Source: an uncultured Clostridia bacterium
Lineage (GTDB): Bacteria > Bacillota > Clostridia > Christensenellales > Borkfalkiaceae
DNA length: 31,578 nucleotides
Assembly (NCBI GenBank): GCA_958419945.1
Contig: CATZIC010000021.1
Span: forward strand, 1 to 31,578
Direction of reading: 5' to 3'
Part shown: positions 7,744 to 15,126 of the stretch, in pieces
Layout of the letters: the number at the start of each line of letters is the position of its first letter
How positions within the stretch are numbered: position 1 is the first letter of the stretch
Notes under the pieces: model-generated
What the model saw: only the letters and a program-made list of their open reading frames with translations
Database searches by the model: none
What the model was told of the DNA's origin: nothing
Program-made: the position numbers and the translations under genes

Positions 7744-10700
7744 ATGAAATATTTTAAGCAAAGCAGAAAATACAAAATTATTCAGTATTCGTTACTCTTT
7801 ATATTAGGTATAGCGTTGGCTATATCGTTTTTGCTGTGCAAAAATCCAATAAATGTGTCGGCAAAAAGTGCAGACACATTAACCGATGAGATGGTTAATT
7901 TAGATAATGATCCCCTTAGCGAGTTTGAAGGTGTTAATTTCATACCTAACAAGTATTATTTTTATTTAAATCCAAGACATCATAGTAATATTGAAGGTGA
8001 ATCATCATGGGGGCTATGTACAACCGTTGCAATGCAAATGCTAATGGGGTATCATAATTATTATACGGATAGGAGACTTATTCCGGCAACGACCTCCGAC
8101 GGGAAGAGATTTTTGAGTGATAATTATGCAAGTTTTGCTCAAAACCCTGTGATAATGGGATCAAGGGATATAGGGTTGGGTTATTTGAGTTTAGGAACGG
8201 AAGATGCTTTTTTTGATGAATTATGTGATTTGGAAATATTGAGTGAATCTATAGGACAAATGTTTCCTCTCGTAGTAAGTGCTGCCGAACAATTCATAGA
8301 CAAGTATTCGAATACTATTAAAGATAACGTTACTATATCATTCGAAACCTTTGATTACAATGTAGCTAAGGGTGAGATAGATGCGGGTAGACCGATTATG
8401 CTTGGATTTAGACCTGGAAATGGAGCTAAGAGTCATCATGTTGTCATTGCGTATGGTTATGCAACATATAATGAAAACCAAGGTTTTATAGTTCATTATG
8501 GTCACTCGGGAGATAAAACTCAAATATGGGTGCCGTCAAAATACTTTGGTTATCAAGTTACAATGACAGTGCGTCATAATCACAGTATGGAGATAGCCGA
8601 TAGTAATTATATAGATGCATGCAAGATACTTCAGTGTACTCAATGTGGGTGTGAGATGCTTGATAGTTTTTATAATGTTTCAAATAGCGGAAATGAGATT
8701 ACAGGTTTAAAGTATACAGATGAAGTTGATATTACTATACCGGCAAAAATAAATGGTAATGAAATAAAAACTATCGCAAAAAGTTCATTTGAAAACACTA
8801 GTATACGCAATGTTACTATTGCAGATGGCGTGACGGAAGTAGGTGAAAAAGCGTTTAAAAATTGTAAAAATTTACAGTCTGTCACTTTGCCCCAAGAGTT
8901 GTCTCAAATTACTAAGGAAACATTTTCAGGGTGCAATAAACTTGAAAAAATAAACTTTCCCAATAAATTAGAAAGTATCGGAACAGAGGCGTTTCTTGAC
9001 TGTCGCTCGTTGCAACATGTCGTAATATTTACGAATACCACAAAAAAAATAGGCGATAAAGCGTTTATGAATTGTGAGTTACTAAAAATCGTTGAAATAT
9101 ATGAAGGTGTGTTGGAAATAGGCAGCTACGCTTTTTATAATACACGTTTAGAGTCATTATATATTCCTGACAGTGTAAAAACAATTAAAGATTATGCTTT
9201 TTCCGAGTGTGATCAGCTTACAAGAATCAATATTCCTGACAGTGTTACGGAAGTCGGGACAGGTTTGTTCATGGGAGCGAGCGCTCTAAAAGAAGTAACT
9301 TTATCAAAGAACCTTATTAGCATACCGGATAAAACTTTTTATGGATGCTCGAATTTGGAGACTGTGGTTATTCCTGACGGTGTGCAAATAATTAAAGATT
9401 ATGCTTTTTCCAAATGCGATTTGCTTACAAGAATCAATATCCCTGACAGTGTTACAGAAATCGGGACAGGTTTGTTTATTGAGGCAAGTAATCTAAAAGA
9501 AGTAACTTTATCAAAAAACCTTATTAGTATACCGGATAAAGTTTTTCATAGATGCAACAAATTAGAAAAAGTGGTTATTCCGGAAAAAGTCGTGAGTATA
9601 GGAATGGAAACGTTTTATGAATGCGGGGCATTGAATGACGTTAGTTTGCCGAATTCGGTAACTAGTATTGGAGTGTATGCATTTGCTAAATGTTTTAATT
9701 TGAAGAAAATAGAGTTGCCGACTGAATTGCGTGAGATACCTGATGGGTTGTTCTGGCATAGTGATATATATGAGATTTCAATACCTTATAAAACCTTGCG
9801 CATTGGTAATAGTGCTTTCTACGGGTGTGAGGATTTACGCTTAGTCACCATACCTAATAAGCGTACAGTAGTAGAAGCAACAGCCTTTTTGAATACTGGC
9901 ATGATCAGTCTTGTAGGAATTAAAGATATAAACTACACATTAACTCAATCAGGCACAGATTTTACAATTTATTTTGACAAAAGTTACGAAACACTACCAA
10001 CATTAAAGGTCGAAGTTAACGGTTCTTCGGCGGAAGATGTGTCAATGCAAAAAGATCGTTGTACTTTTAAGTCGAAAAAAATAAAAATTAATGATTACAA
10101 TTATATTACCTGCTCGTTTACGCAGTTAGGCTATGCAATAATAGGTTCATCTATTGAAATAGGTATTCGTGAATCGTATGGAATATATGAATCTGCTTAT
10201 AGAGAAACCGTCGACCAATGTCAAACTGCGGATGTTTGTATGTTGATTCCGTATGAAACAGAATATTATTTTAAAATTGTTTATTCGTTACATAATAGGC
10301 TAAAAGAACTTAATATGAATTTAGGAACAATGTGTGCCAACAGCGATGCTAATATTCAAGTAGAACAATTAGAATCTTCAATTGAAATGGGAAAGACAAT
10401 CATAATGGTATGGGAAGTTGAGCAAGGTTGTCTTAATGATTATATGTCCACCGTAGACACTTCAAATACATTGATCCTTTTGTTTAATTCAAGTAATGAA
10501 GAAAGCATCGCCGACTATTATTTTTTGTCAAACTATTACTTGGCTGGTTATGAGCAGGCTTGTCATATAATTGATTCTACCGACAATGAGTCTAACGAGA
10601 TTGAATTATTTGTTTCAAATGGTGCGCACGGTTCAGATGATTATCAAGTTTATTATTCCGGATTTGTTCAGGCATTAAATGATTATAGTAGTGAGTTGTT

Positions 10701-11058
10701 GATTAATGAGCATATTGTGAGCGATAAAGACGAGGTTGCCATTATAGCAGAGGAATTAATCGCTTTGGACAAGGTGCCTGCGGCAATTGTATTCTTTGAA
10801 GAATATTTGTTTGATGAGCAGAGTTGTAGTAAATTCGATCTATCGCAAACGCTTATTATTGCAATTGCTTACAGCGACGAAACACTGTATTATGTTAATG
10901 AGGGAATAATTGAAACTGTGTGGTATTTTGATCCGGAGTCGGTGACTGAACCAGTGATACAAATATTAGAAGGTGGCTACGTCGAGGAGGTTTATTACAT
11001 TGATTTTATTGTAGTTAATAACGCAAACGTGTTTGACTATTTAAACGAAGGTATTTAA
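7744..11058 (+). CDS. Exported C39/papain-like peptidase - BspA LRR - type-1 PBP-like fusion
   Basis: A 1104-residue exported protein. It has a basic N-terminus, a hydrophobic signal segment (about 16-35) and a possible signal-peptidase site after NVSA. A papain-fold/C39-like peptidase domain (about 55-280) follows: Cys92 in SSWGLCTTVAMQMLMGYH and His231/232 in KSHHVVIAYGYA, then FIVHYGHSGDKTQIWV. Residues 320-725 form about 17 LRR_5/BspA repeats (for example TSIGVYAFAKC), including a 69-residue block present twice. A beta-rich linker leads to residues 830-1104, which resemble a type-1 periplasmic sugar-binding domain: FKIVYSLHNRLKELNM, a segment like the family's 'QIE.IE..I..G.D.I', then YYLAGYEQACHII and YYSGFVQALND. 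There is no LPXTG motif and no C-terminal TM segment. I choose ATG 7744 because GGAG is then 6 bases upstream, as in the 6946 frame. It is the last gene of the cassette. The peptidase and LRR assignments are firm in kind; the binding-protein assignment rests on pattern only. Confidence 0.85.
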   Translation: MKYFKQSRKYKIIQYSLLFILGIALAISFLLCKNPINVSAKSADTLTDEMVNLDNDPLSEFEGVNFIPNKYYFYLNPRHHSNIEGESSWGLCTTVAMQMLMGYHNYYTDRRLIPATTSDGKRFLSDNYASFAQNPVIMGSRDIGLGYLSLGTEDAFFDELCDLEILSESIGQMFPLVVSAAEQFIDKYSNTIKDNVTISFETFDYNVAKGEIDAGRPIMLGFRPGNGAKSHHVVIAYGYATYNENQGFIVHYGHSGDKTQIWVPSKYFGYQVTMTVRHNHSMEIADSNYIDACKILQCTQCGCEMLDSFYNVSNSGNEITGLKYTDEVDITIPAKINGNEIKTIAKSSFENTSIRNVTIADGVTEVGEKAFKNCKNLQSVTLPQELSQITKETFSGCNKLEKINFPNKLESIGTEAFLDCRSLQHVVIFTNTTKKIGDKAFMNCELLKIVEIYEGVLEIGSYAFYNTRLESLYIPDSVKTIKDYAFSECDQLTRINIPDSVTEVGTGLFMGASALKEVTLSKNLISIPDKTFYGCSNLETVVIPDGVQIIKDYAFSKCDLLTRINIPDSVTEIGTGLFIEASNLKEVTLSKNLISIPDKVFHRCNKLEKVVIPEKVVSIGMETFYECGALNDVSLPNSVTSIGVYAFAKCFNLKKIELPTELREIPDGLFWHSDIYEISIPYKTLRIGNSAFYGCEDLRLVTIPNKRTVVEATAFLNTGMISLVGIKDINYTLTQSGTDFTIYFDKSYETLPTLKVEVNGSSAEDVSMQKDRCTFKSKKIKINDYNYITCSFTQLGYAIIGSSIEIGIRESYGIYESAYRETVDQCQTADVCMLIPYETEYYFKIVYSLHNRLKELNMNLGTMCANSDANIQVEQLESSIEMGKTIIMVWEVEQGCLNDYMSTVDTSNTLILLFNSSNEESIADYYFLSNYYLAGYEQACHIIDSTDNESNEIELFVSNGAHGSDDYQVYYSGFVQALNDYSSELLINEHIVSDKDEVAIIAEELIALDKVPAAIVFFEEYLFDEQSCSKFDLSQTLIIAIAYSDETLYYVNEGIIETVWYFDPESVTEPVIQILEGGYVEEVYYIDFIVVNNANVFDYLNEGI
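9184..9597 (+). repeat. Two 207-bp tandem repeats inside the LRR region
   Basis: Bases 9184-9390 and 9391-9597 are clearly homologous (both begin attaaagattatgctttttc) and each encodes three LRR_5 units (69 residues). The reading frame is preserved, so the LRR array grew by unequal exchange in multiples of three repeats. Confidence 0.85.
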
Positions 11059-11147
11059 AATTCGATGAGTTATATTGTTGTCATTGTATTTGAAGTGCTT
11101 TCATGATAATCTCATTATTTGTCATTGTGCAAATTTTACCCATAGTT

Positions 11148-11191
11148 GCCTCGGATAGCGTAAATATCACGCCTGTCCGAGGCGTTTTTTT
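11148..11191 (+). terminator. Terminator of the 5-11 kb cassette
   Basis: GCCTCGGA (11148-11155) pairs with TCCGAGGC (11176-11183), with an inner GCGT/ACGC helix, followed by seven T. It ends the cassette about 90 bases after the last stop. Confidence 0.85.
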
Positions 11192-11247
11192 ATTATTCGG
11201 TCGCCGTGCCGCAAAAACGCCATTATTTTAATGCGGGGGTAAAATTG

Positions 11248-11276
11248 TTGACAATACGGCGGTTATAGTGTAAAAT
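11248..11276 (+). promoter_or_regulatory. Promoter of degV
   Basis: TTGACA (11248-11253), a 17-base spacer, TAAAAT (11271-11276). The leader is about 105 bases. Confidence 0.75.
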
Positions 11277-11306
11277 TTCAAACATATTTTGCCGTGGCAA
11301 AACAAA

Positions 11307-11345
11307 GTCGGTTTTTTTAGAGCTGTAAACCGACGACGGTTTTTT
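11307..11345 (+). promoter_or_regulatory. Possible attenuator in the degV leader
   Basis: Two mutually exclusive hairpins. GTCGGTTT (11307-11314) can pair with AAACCGAC (11327-11334). Alternatively AAACCG can pair with the following CGGTTT around an ACGA loop, which leads straight into a T run before the SD site. The second form looks like a small terminator and the first like its antiterminator. What would switch them is not visible. Confidence 0.35.
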
Positions 11346-11389
11346 AAACTATAAACCAAACGCTACGGATTATTCAAGAGAGGTAAAAA

Positions 11390-12259
11390 ATGAAAATTAA
11401 AATTATGACCGATTCGGCGTCGGATATTTCCGTCGCGGACGAGAAGCGGTATTCTATCGCCATACTTCCGTTCGAGGTAATGTTAGGCGACAAGACCTAC
11501 GTAAGCCGTGTGGATTTTGACGAAGAAGGCTTTTACGAACTTATGAAAACCTGCGATGAAATCCCCAAAACTTCGCAGATAACCCCTTACAGGTTTGAAG
11601 AAATCTATCTTGAAAACGCAAAAGAAGGGATAACGGACCTCGTTATAGTGCTTATAAACTCCGAAGGTTCGTCGACCTACGGAAATTCCGTGCTTGCGAT
11701 AGATATGTTTTACGAGGACTATCCCGAGTACAAAGACAGTTTCAAAGTGTACACCTTTGACGGACAGGGCTACAACGCAATGTACGGCGAGCCCGTGGTA
11801 AGGGCGGCGGAAATGGCGCAAAATGGCGCATCGGTTAGCGAAATTACCGACTATCTCGGCGGTATTTTGCCGAAAAGACAGATTTACTTCGGCATTTACG
11901 ACCTTAAATATGCAGGAAAGTCCGGTAGAATTCCTACGGCGGCGGCGTTTATAGGTTCTAAACTCAACATAAAGCCTGTTATGAAGATTCATGACCACCG
12001 CATAACCACGGCGGCAAAGTGCATCGGCGAAAGGAAACTGCTTGAAAAGGTTGCAAGTTTAAGTTTTGAAAATATGGCGGAAGGCAGCCCCTACCAAGTA
12101 ATTTACGGCAGCGACCCCACTTGCAAAGATGAAATCGAGAAAAAGATGACAGACCTTTTGGGCTATCCGCCGACAGGTGCCTATAGAATCGGCGCAGCCG
12201 TTGCGACGAACGCAGGCCCCAAGGTTGTAGGCGTTGCCTTTAACGTAAAGGAAAATTAA
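11390..12259 (+). CDS. degV: DegV family fatty-acid-binding protein
   Basis: A 289-residue DegV-family protein. Members bind a fatty acid in a two-domain fold; some act as FakB subunits that present the fatty acid to the FakA kinase, but which role applies here cannot be told. Family marks in order: MTDSASDIS at the N-terminus, KTSQITPYRFEE, SSTYGNS (the Ser/Thr loop near the ligand carboxylate), DLKYAGKSGRIP, and a C-terminal AAVATNAGPKVVGVAF with the usual Gly-Pro. Length is typical (280-290). AGAGG lies about 8 bases before the ATG. It is a single gene with its own promoter. No clear terminator follows; there are only small CCTTG/CAAGG and CACAA/TTGTG hairpins near 12287-12325. Confidence 0.92.
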   Translation: MKIKIMTDSASDISVADEKRYSIAILPFEVMLGDKTYVSRVDFDEEGFYELMKTCDEIPKTSQITPYRFEEIYLENAKEGITDLVIVLINSEGSSTYGNSVLAIDMFYEDYPEYKDSFKVYTFDGQGYNAMYGEPVVRAAEMAQNGASVSEITDYLGGILPKRQIYFGIYDLKYAGKSGRIPTAAAFIGSKLNIKPVMKIHDHRITTAAKCIGERKLLEKVASLSFENMAEGSPYQVIYGSDPTCKDEIEKKMTDLLGYPPTGAYRIGAAVATNAGPKVVGVAFNVKEN

Positions 12260-12403
12260 ATCTTTACACCTTTGACAAAATTCCCCTTGTATTGACAAGG
12301 CATAGCAAAACACAACATATTGTGGTGGAAACGATTTTTTAGGAAAGTACACGGATTTTGAATAAAAAGGTGGCTAAAACGCTGAAAAAATCCGCAAAAA
12401 TGC

Positions 12404-12432
12404 TTGACTTAAATATAATTATAAGTTAAAAT
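12404..12432 (+). promoter_or_regulatory. Promoter of rplM-rpsI
   Basis: TTGACT (12404-12409), a 17-base very A/T-rich spacer, TAAAAT (12427-12432). Strong, as expected for ribosomal protein genes. The start would be near 12439. Confidence 0.8.
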
Positions 12433-12438
12433 GTGATA

Positions 12439-12534
12439 GTCGCTTGATTTATGCGAAGGTTTTATCGTGCGAATTAGCCCCTCGCTATGAAAACCCGCTT
12501 TATCGGGCAAGAAAATTTTCGGAGATCATTTATC
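12439..12534 (+). promoter_or_regulatory. Leader of rplM, possible autogenous control region
   Basis: A leader of about 95 bases with small hairpins (TCGC 12440-12443 with GCGA 12453-12456; CCCG 12494-12497 with CGGG 12504-12507) just before the SD site GGAG. Structured L13 leaders are known upstream of rplM in Firmicutes. Whether this matches that class needs a covariance search. Confidence 0.35.
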
Positions 12535-12969
12535 ATGAAATCATATATGGCAAATCCCGCCAACGTTGAGAGAAAGTGGTACGTCGTCGACGCACAGGGT
12601 ATCCCCCTTGGTAGACTCGCTTCTCAGGTTGCTGCGGTTTTAAGAGGCAAACATAAACCCACGTTTACCCCCAACGTAGATTGCGGGGACTTCGTTATCA
12701 TCGTTAATACCGACAAGGTTGTTCTTACGGGTAAGAAACTCGAAAAGAAGCTTTACACCTATCATACCGGTTATATCGGTGGTCTTAAGCAGATTCCTTA
12801 CAGCGAAATGATGGCTAAAAAGTCTGACGTAGCTGTTTACGAAGCCGTTAAAGGGATGCTTCCTAAAAACACTTTAGGCAAAAAGATGCTCAAAAAACTT
12901 CGCGTTTACAAGGGCGCTGAACACAAACAGCAGGCTCAACAACCTGTAGAGCTCAAGATTGACTACTAA
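12535..12969 (+). CDS. rplM: 50S ribosomal protein L13
   Basis: L13, 144 residues, one of the early-assembling proteins of the large subunit. ERKWYVVDAQGIPLGRLAS at the N-terminus, ILRGKHKPTFTP-like VLRGKHKPTFTP, then GMLPKNTLGKKMLKKLRVY and KGAEHKQQAQQP at the C-terminus are diagnostic. The frame is open 16 codons further upstream, but the family starts with M-x-x-x-M-A-N, and GGAG lies 10 bases before ATG 12535, so I start it there. It is the first gene of the conserved rplM-rpsI operon, with 18 bases to rpsI. Confidence 0.98.
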   Translation: MKSYMANPANVERKWYVVDAQGIPLGRLASQVAAVLRGKHKPTFTPNVDCGDFVIIVNTDKVVLTGKKLEKKLYTYHTGYIGGLKQIPYSEMMAKKSDVAVYEAVKGMLPKNTLGKKMLKKLRVYKGAEHKQQAQQPVELKIDY

Positions 12970-12987
12970 TTAGGAGGGTAATCTACT

Positions 12988-13398
12988 ATGGCTAAAGCTA
13001 CTAAAAAGAAAGTCCAGTTCTGGGGAACCGGCAGAAGAAAGAAAGCAGTCGCAAGAGTACGCCTTATTCCCGGCGGAAACGGCACTTATATCATAAACGG
13101 CAGATCTATCGACGAATACTGCGCTTTGGATACCGTTAAACTGGTTATCCGTCAGCCTCTTACCCTTACCGGTAAGGAAGCCGATTACGACGTTTTCGCT
13201 AACGTTAACGGCGGCGGCTTTACAGGCCAGGCAGGCGCTATCCGCCACGGTATCGCAAGGGCTTTGGTTGTTGCCGAACCCGAATGCCGTACTGCTGTTA
13301 AAAAAGCAGGTTATTTAACCAGAGACCCGAGAATGAAGGAAAGAAAGAAGTACGGCTTAAAGAAAGCTCGTCGTGCTCCTCAGTTCTCAAAGAGATAA
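12988..13398 (+). CDS. rpsI: 30S ribosomal protein S9
   Basis: S9, 136 residues. It shows WGTGRRKKAVARVRL near the N-terminus, GGGFTGQAGAIRHGIARAL in the middle and the basic C-terminal tail KKYGLKKARRAPQFSKR, whose last residues reach the tRNA in the P site. AGGAGGG lies 9 bases upstream. It is co-transcribed with rplM, as in most bacteria. Confidence 0.98.
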   Translation: MAKATKKKVQFWGTGRRKKAVARVRLIPGGNGTYIINGRSIDEYCALDTVKLVIRQPLTLTGKEADYDVFANVNGGGFTGQAGAIRHGIARALVVAEPECRTAVKKAGYLTRDPRMKERKKYGLKKARRAPQFSKR

Positions 13399-13425
13399 TT
13401 TGTTTATCTTCCAAAATTTGCACAC

Positions 13426-13456
13426 AAAGCCGCCAAGAAATGGCGGCTTTTACTTT
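13426..13456 (+). terminator. Terminator of rplM-rpsI
   Basis: AAAGCCGCC (13426-13434) and GGCGGCTTT (13442-13450), loop of 7, then TACTTTT. It begins 28 bases after the rpsI stop. Confidence 0.85.
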
Positions 13457-13491
13457 TGTCTTTTTTAGGCTTTATGTCCTTATATATGAAA

Positions 13492-13519
13492 CCGCCCTGC
13501 GGCTTTTGCTACAGGGCGG
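13492..13519 (-). terminator. Hairpin after the 13.5-14.2 kb gene
   Basis: CCGCCCTG (13492-13499) pairs with CAGGGCGG (13512-13519). On the minus strand it follows the stop of the membrane protein gene and is trailed only by TTTCAT, so termination may be weak. An eight-G run adjoins it. Confidence 0.5.
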
Positions 13520-13536
13520 GGGGGGTAACATAAGTA

Positions 13537-14166
13537 TTAAAGATTGTTGATAGAATCTTCTTTGTTCTTGTTTTTTATAATTGACGTTATATCGTTGTTT
13601 AAAACAAGCAATAGTATTGCTACTGTAAAGATAACGTTTGATATGATGGGGATTAAGGAAAAGACAGAGAAATACTTGAATTTAAAAAAGTTGATAATGC
13701 AAAGGACTACGTCGGCAACCATTGCGCAGATTGCGATAATCAATGCAGTGCTCAATATTTTTTTGTGTGAAAACCCTGTTAACGCACTGTAAGTGGCAAA
13801 CGCAAAAGCGATAAACGAAATTAGCGTAAATATGGAACTTATACTGTGAAAGTTTAAAGAATCCAATAAAAATTGAATTGCCATTATTATAAAAGCTACA
13901 GGCAGCATATAAGTCAATTTTTCATACTTGTGGCCATACATTACGTATACAATGAACAAAAATAGGGGCGCCGCAGTCAGAACTATCGATAACAATGGCA
14001 GTAAAGCATATAAAAAGCCGGGGCGGGGTATGAACATGTATTTTACGAAATAGACGAATTCGTAAATGCAATATAAAAAAGCAAAAATCGTCGCAATTAC
14101 TGCTGTAGTTAAAATCTCTTCTCTTTTCTTAGTACTTTTAAAAATTTCTAAATTATAATCGTACAT
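13537..14166 (-). CDS. Six-TM membrane protein, unknown
   Basis: A 209-residue membrane protein with about six hydrophobic spans (about 19-43, 52-76, 85-103, 108-130, 136-158, 168-188), a short charged N-terminus (MYDYNLEIFKSTKKREE) and a basic cytoplasmic tail. I see no catalytic or binding motif and cannot name the family. The start at 14166 is chosen because GGAGGAG lies 3-4 bases upstream; the frame continues 13 codons further without an SD site. The gene is alone on the minus strand and diverges from the next gene. Confidence 0.75.
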   Translation of the reverse strand: MYDYNLEIFKSTKKREEILTTAVIATIFAFLYCIYEFVYFVKYMFIPRPGFLYALLPLLSIVLTAAPLFLFIVYVMYGHKYEKLTYMLPVAFIIMAIQFLLDSLNFHSISSIFTLISFIAFAFATYSALTGFSHKKILSTALIIAICAMVADVVLCIINFFKFKYFSVFSLIPIISNVIFTVAILLLVLNNDITSIIKNKNKEDSINNL

Positions 14167-14303
14167 TGGCTCCTCCAAAAAACTTTCCTGACGATATTGT
14201 AACATAACAGTTTGCGAATATCAATACTATTTAATAAATTACATTATTTTGTAATAAGTCTTATATCGGAATTTGCCAAACGCAATTTTTGTGGCTATTT
14301 TCT

Positions 14304-14332
14304 TTGACTAAAAGAAAGGACTATTGTATAAT
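14304..14332 (+). promoter_or_regulatory. Near-consensus promoter placed for a leaderless mRNA
   Basis: TTGACT (14304-14309), 17 bases, perfect TATAAT (14327-14332). Only 6 bases separate the -10 box from the ATG at 14339, so the predicted +1 is the A of the start codon. Confidence 0.75.
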
Positions 14333-14338
14333 CACGGT

Positions 14339-14911
14339 ATGGAAAAAAAGTTTAAAATAAGAATTATAGTTTGCGTAATTGCGCTTTTGGGTGCGCTCGT
14401 CGTTTTGGGCATTTCCACCGGCGTTTTTACCTTTGTGTTTAAGGGGTATGACTCCCTTTTTAACCTCGACAAGTACGCAAAAAGGCAAATGTTTGTAAAC
14501 GAAGAATTTGAAATTTCGGCAAGCGATGCCGAACTTACGCTTGCCACCGTTTCCCCGTTTGATTCCAAAAATACCTTGACGGGAAAAGCGAAAGTTTCGC
14601 TTGAAGAAACTGCGGACGGGTATCGAATAACCCTGACTTTTAAAAACGACTACGGTTTATCCGGCGGCGGGATTTTTTCGGGCATGTTTCCGGAAACTAC
14701 GGGAAAGGAAAAAACTGCGCCGTTTACGGACTTAAAAGGCTGTACGGAGGTAACGGTCGTAAGCGGTGAAACCAAAACGGAAGCTACCCTTACAAGTTAC
14801 CGCTTTAAACGAAAGGAATCCTATTGCACCTTTTCCGTGTCGGGCGTAAAAAGCATTGATAAGATAATAATAAAAGGCTTCGTGCTTACGGAGTTCCAAA
14901 AAAGGGCTTAA
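14339..14911 (+). CDS. Membrane-anchored exported protein, unknown; probable leaderless mRNA
   Basis: A 190-residue protein with a basic N-terminus (MEKKFKIR), one hydrophobic span (about 8-36) and an exported beta-rich domain of about 150 residues (ELTLATVSPFDSKN, GYRITLTFKNDYG, CTFSVSGVKSIDKIIIKGF). The family is not recognised. There is no SD site before ATG 14339; the promoter -10 box ends 6 bases upstream, so the transcript should start at the ATG itself. The next in-frame ATG would remove the whole anchor, so 14339 is the most sensible start. It is a single gene with no clear terminator. The 14912-15126 gap that follows holds the control region of the Spo0A-like gene. Confidence 0.7.
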   Translation: MEKKFKIRIIVCVIALLGALVVLGISTGVFTFVFKGYDSLFNLDKYAKRQMFVNEEFEISASDAELTLATVSPFDSKNTLTGKAKVSLEETADGYRITLTFKNDYGLSGGGIFSGMFPETTGKEKTAPFTDLKGCTEVTVVSGETKTEATLTSYRFKRKESYCTFSVSGVKSIDKIIIKGFVLTEFQKRA

Positions 14912-14986
14912 TAAGTTTATTTTCTAAATTTACTTTTTAGAACTGCGTTAAAAATTCAAAATACAAAAAACCCGCCTATAAGGCGA

Positions 14987-15068
14987 TTTACGACAAAAAA
15001 ACAGCCCCTTCGACAAATTTTGAACAAAATTATTTCAAAATAATTTGAATTTCGTTCAAAAATCACTT
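14987..15068 (+). promoter_or_regulatory. 0A-like boxes and nested inverted repeat before the Spo0A-like gene
   Basis: TTCGACAAA at 15009-15017 is, on the minus strand, TTTGTCGAA, a perfect match to the Spo0A box core TGTCGAA. A one-mismatch copy (TTTACGACA) lies at about 14987-14995. Between here and the -10 box is a nested palindrome: TTTTGAAC near 15020 with GTTCAAAA near 15054, enclosing AAATTATT/AATAATTT. This suggests auto-regulation or control by another Spo0A. Confidence 0.5.
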
Positions 15069-15086
15069 TCTTCTTTTCGGCTTGTG

Positions 15087-15095
15087 TGATATAAT
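15087..15095 (+). promoter_or_regulatory. Extended -10 promoter of the Spo0A-like gene
   Basis: TGA followed by perfect TATAAT (15090-15095) forms an extended -10. The -35 region (TTTCTT) is poor, which often means the promoter depends on an activator. Confidence 0.55.
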
Positions 15096-15126
15096 AAATT
15101 TACAAAATTAAAAAAGAGGCGAAAAC

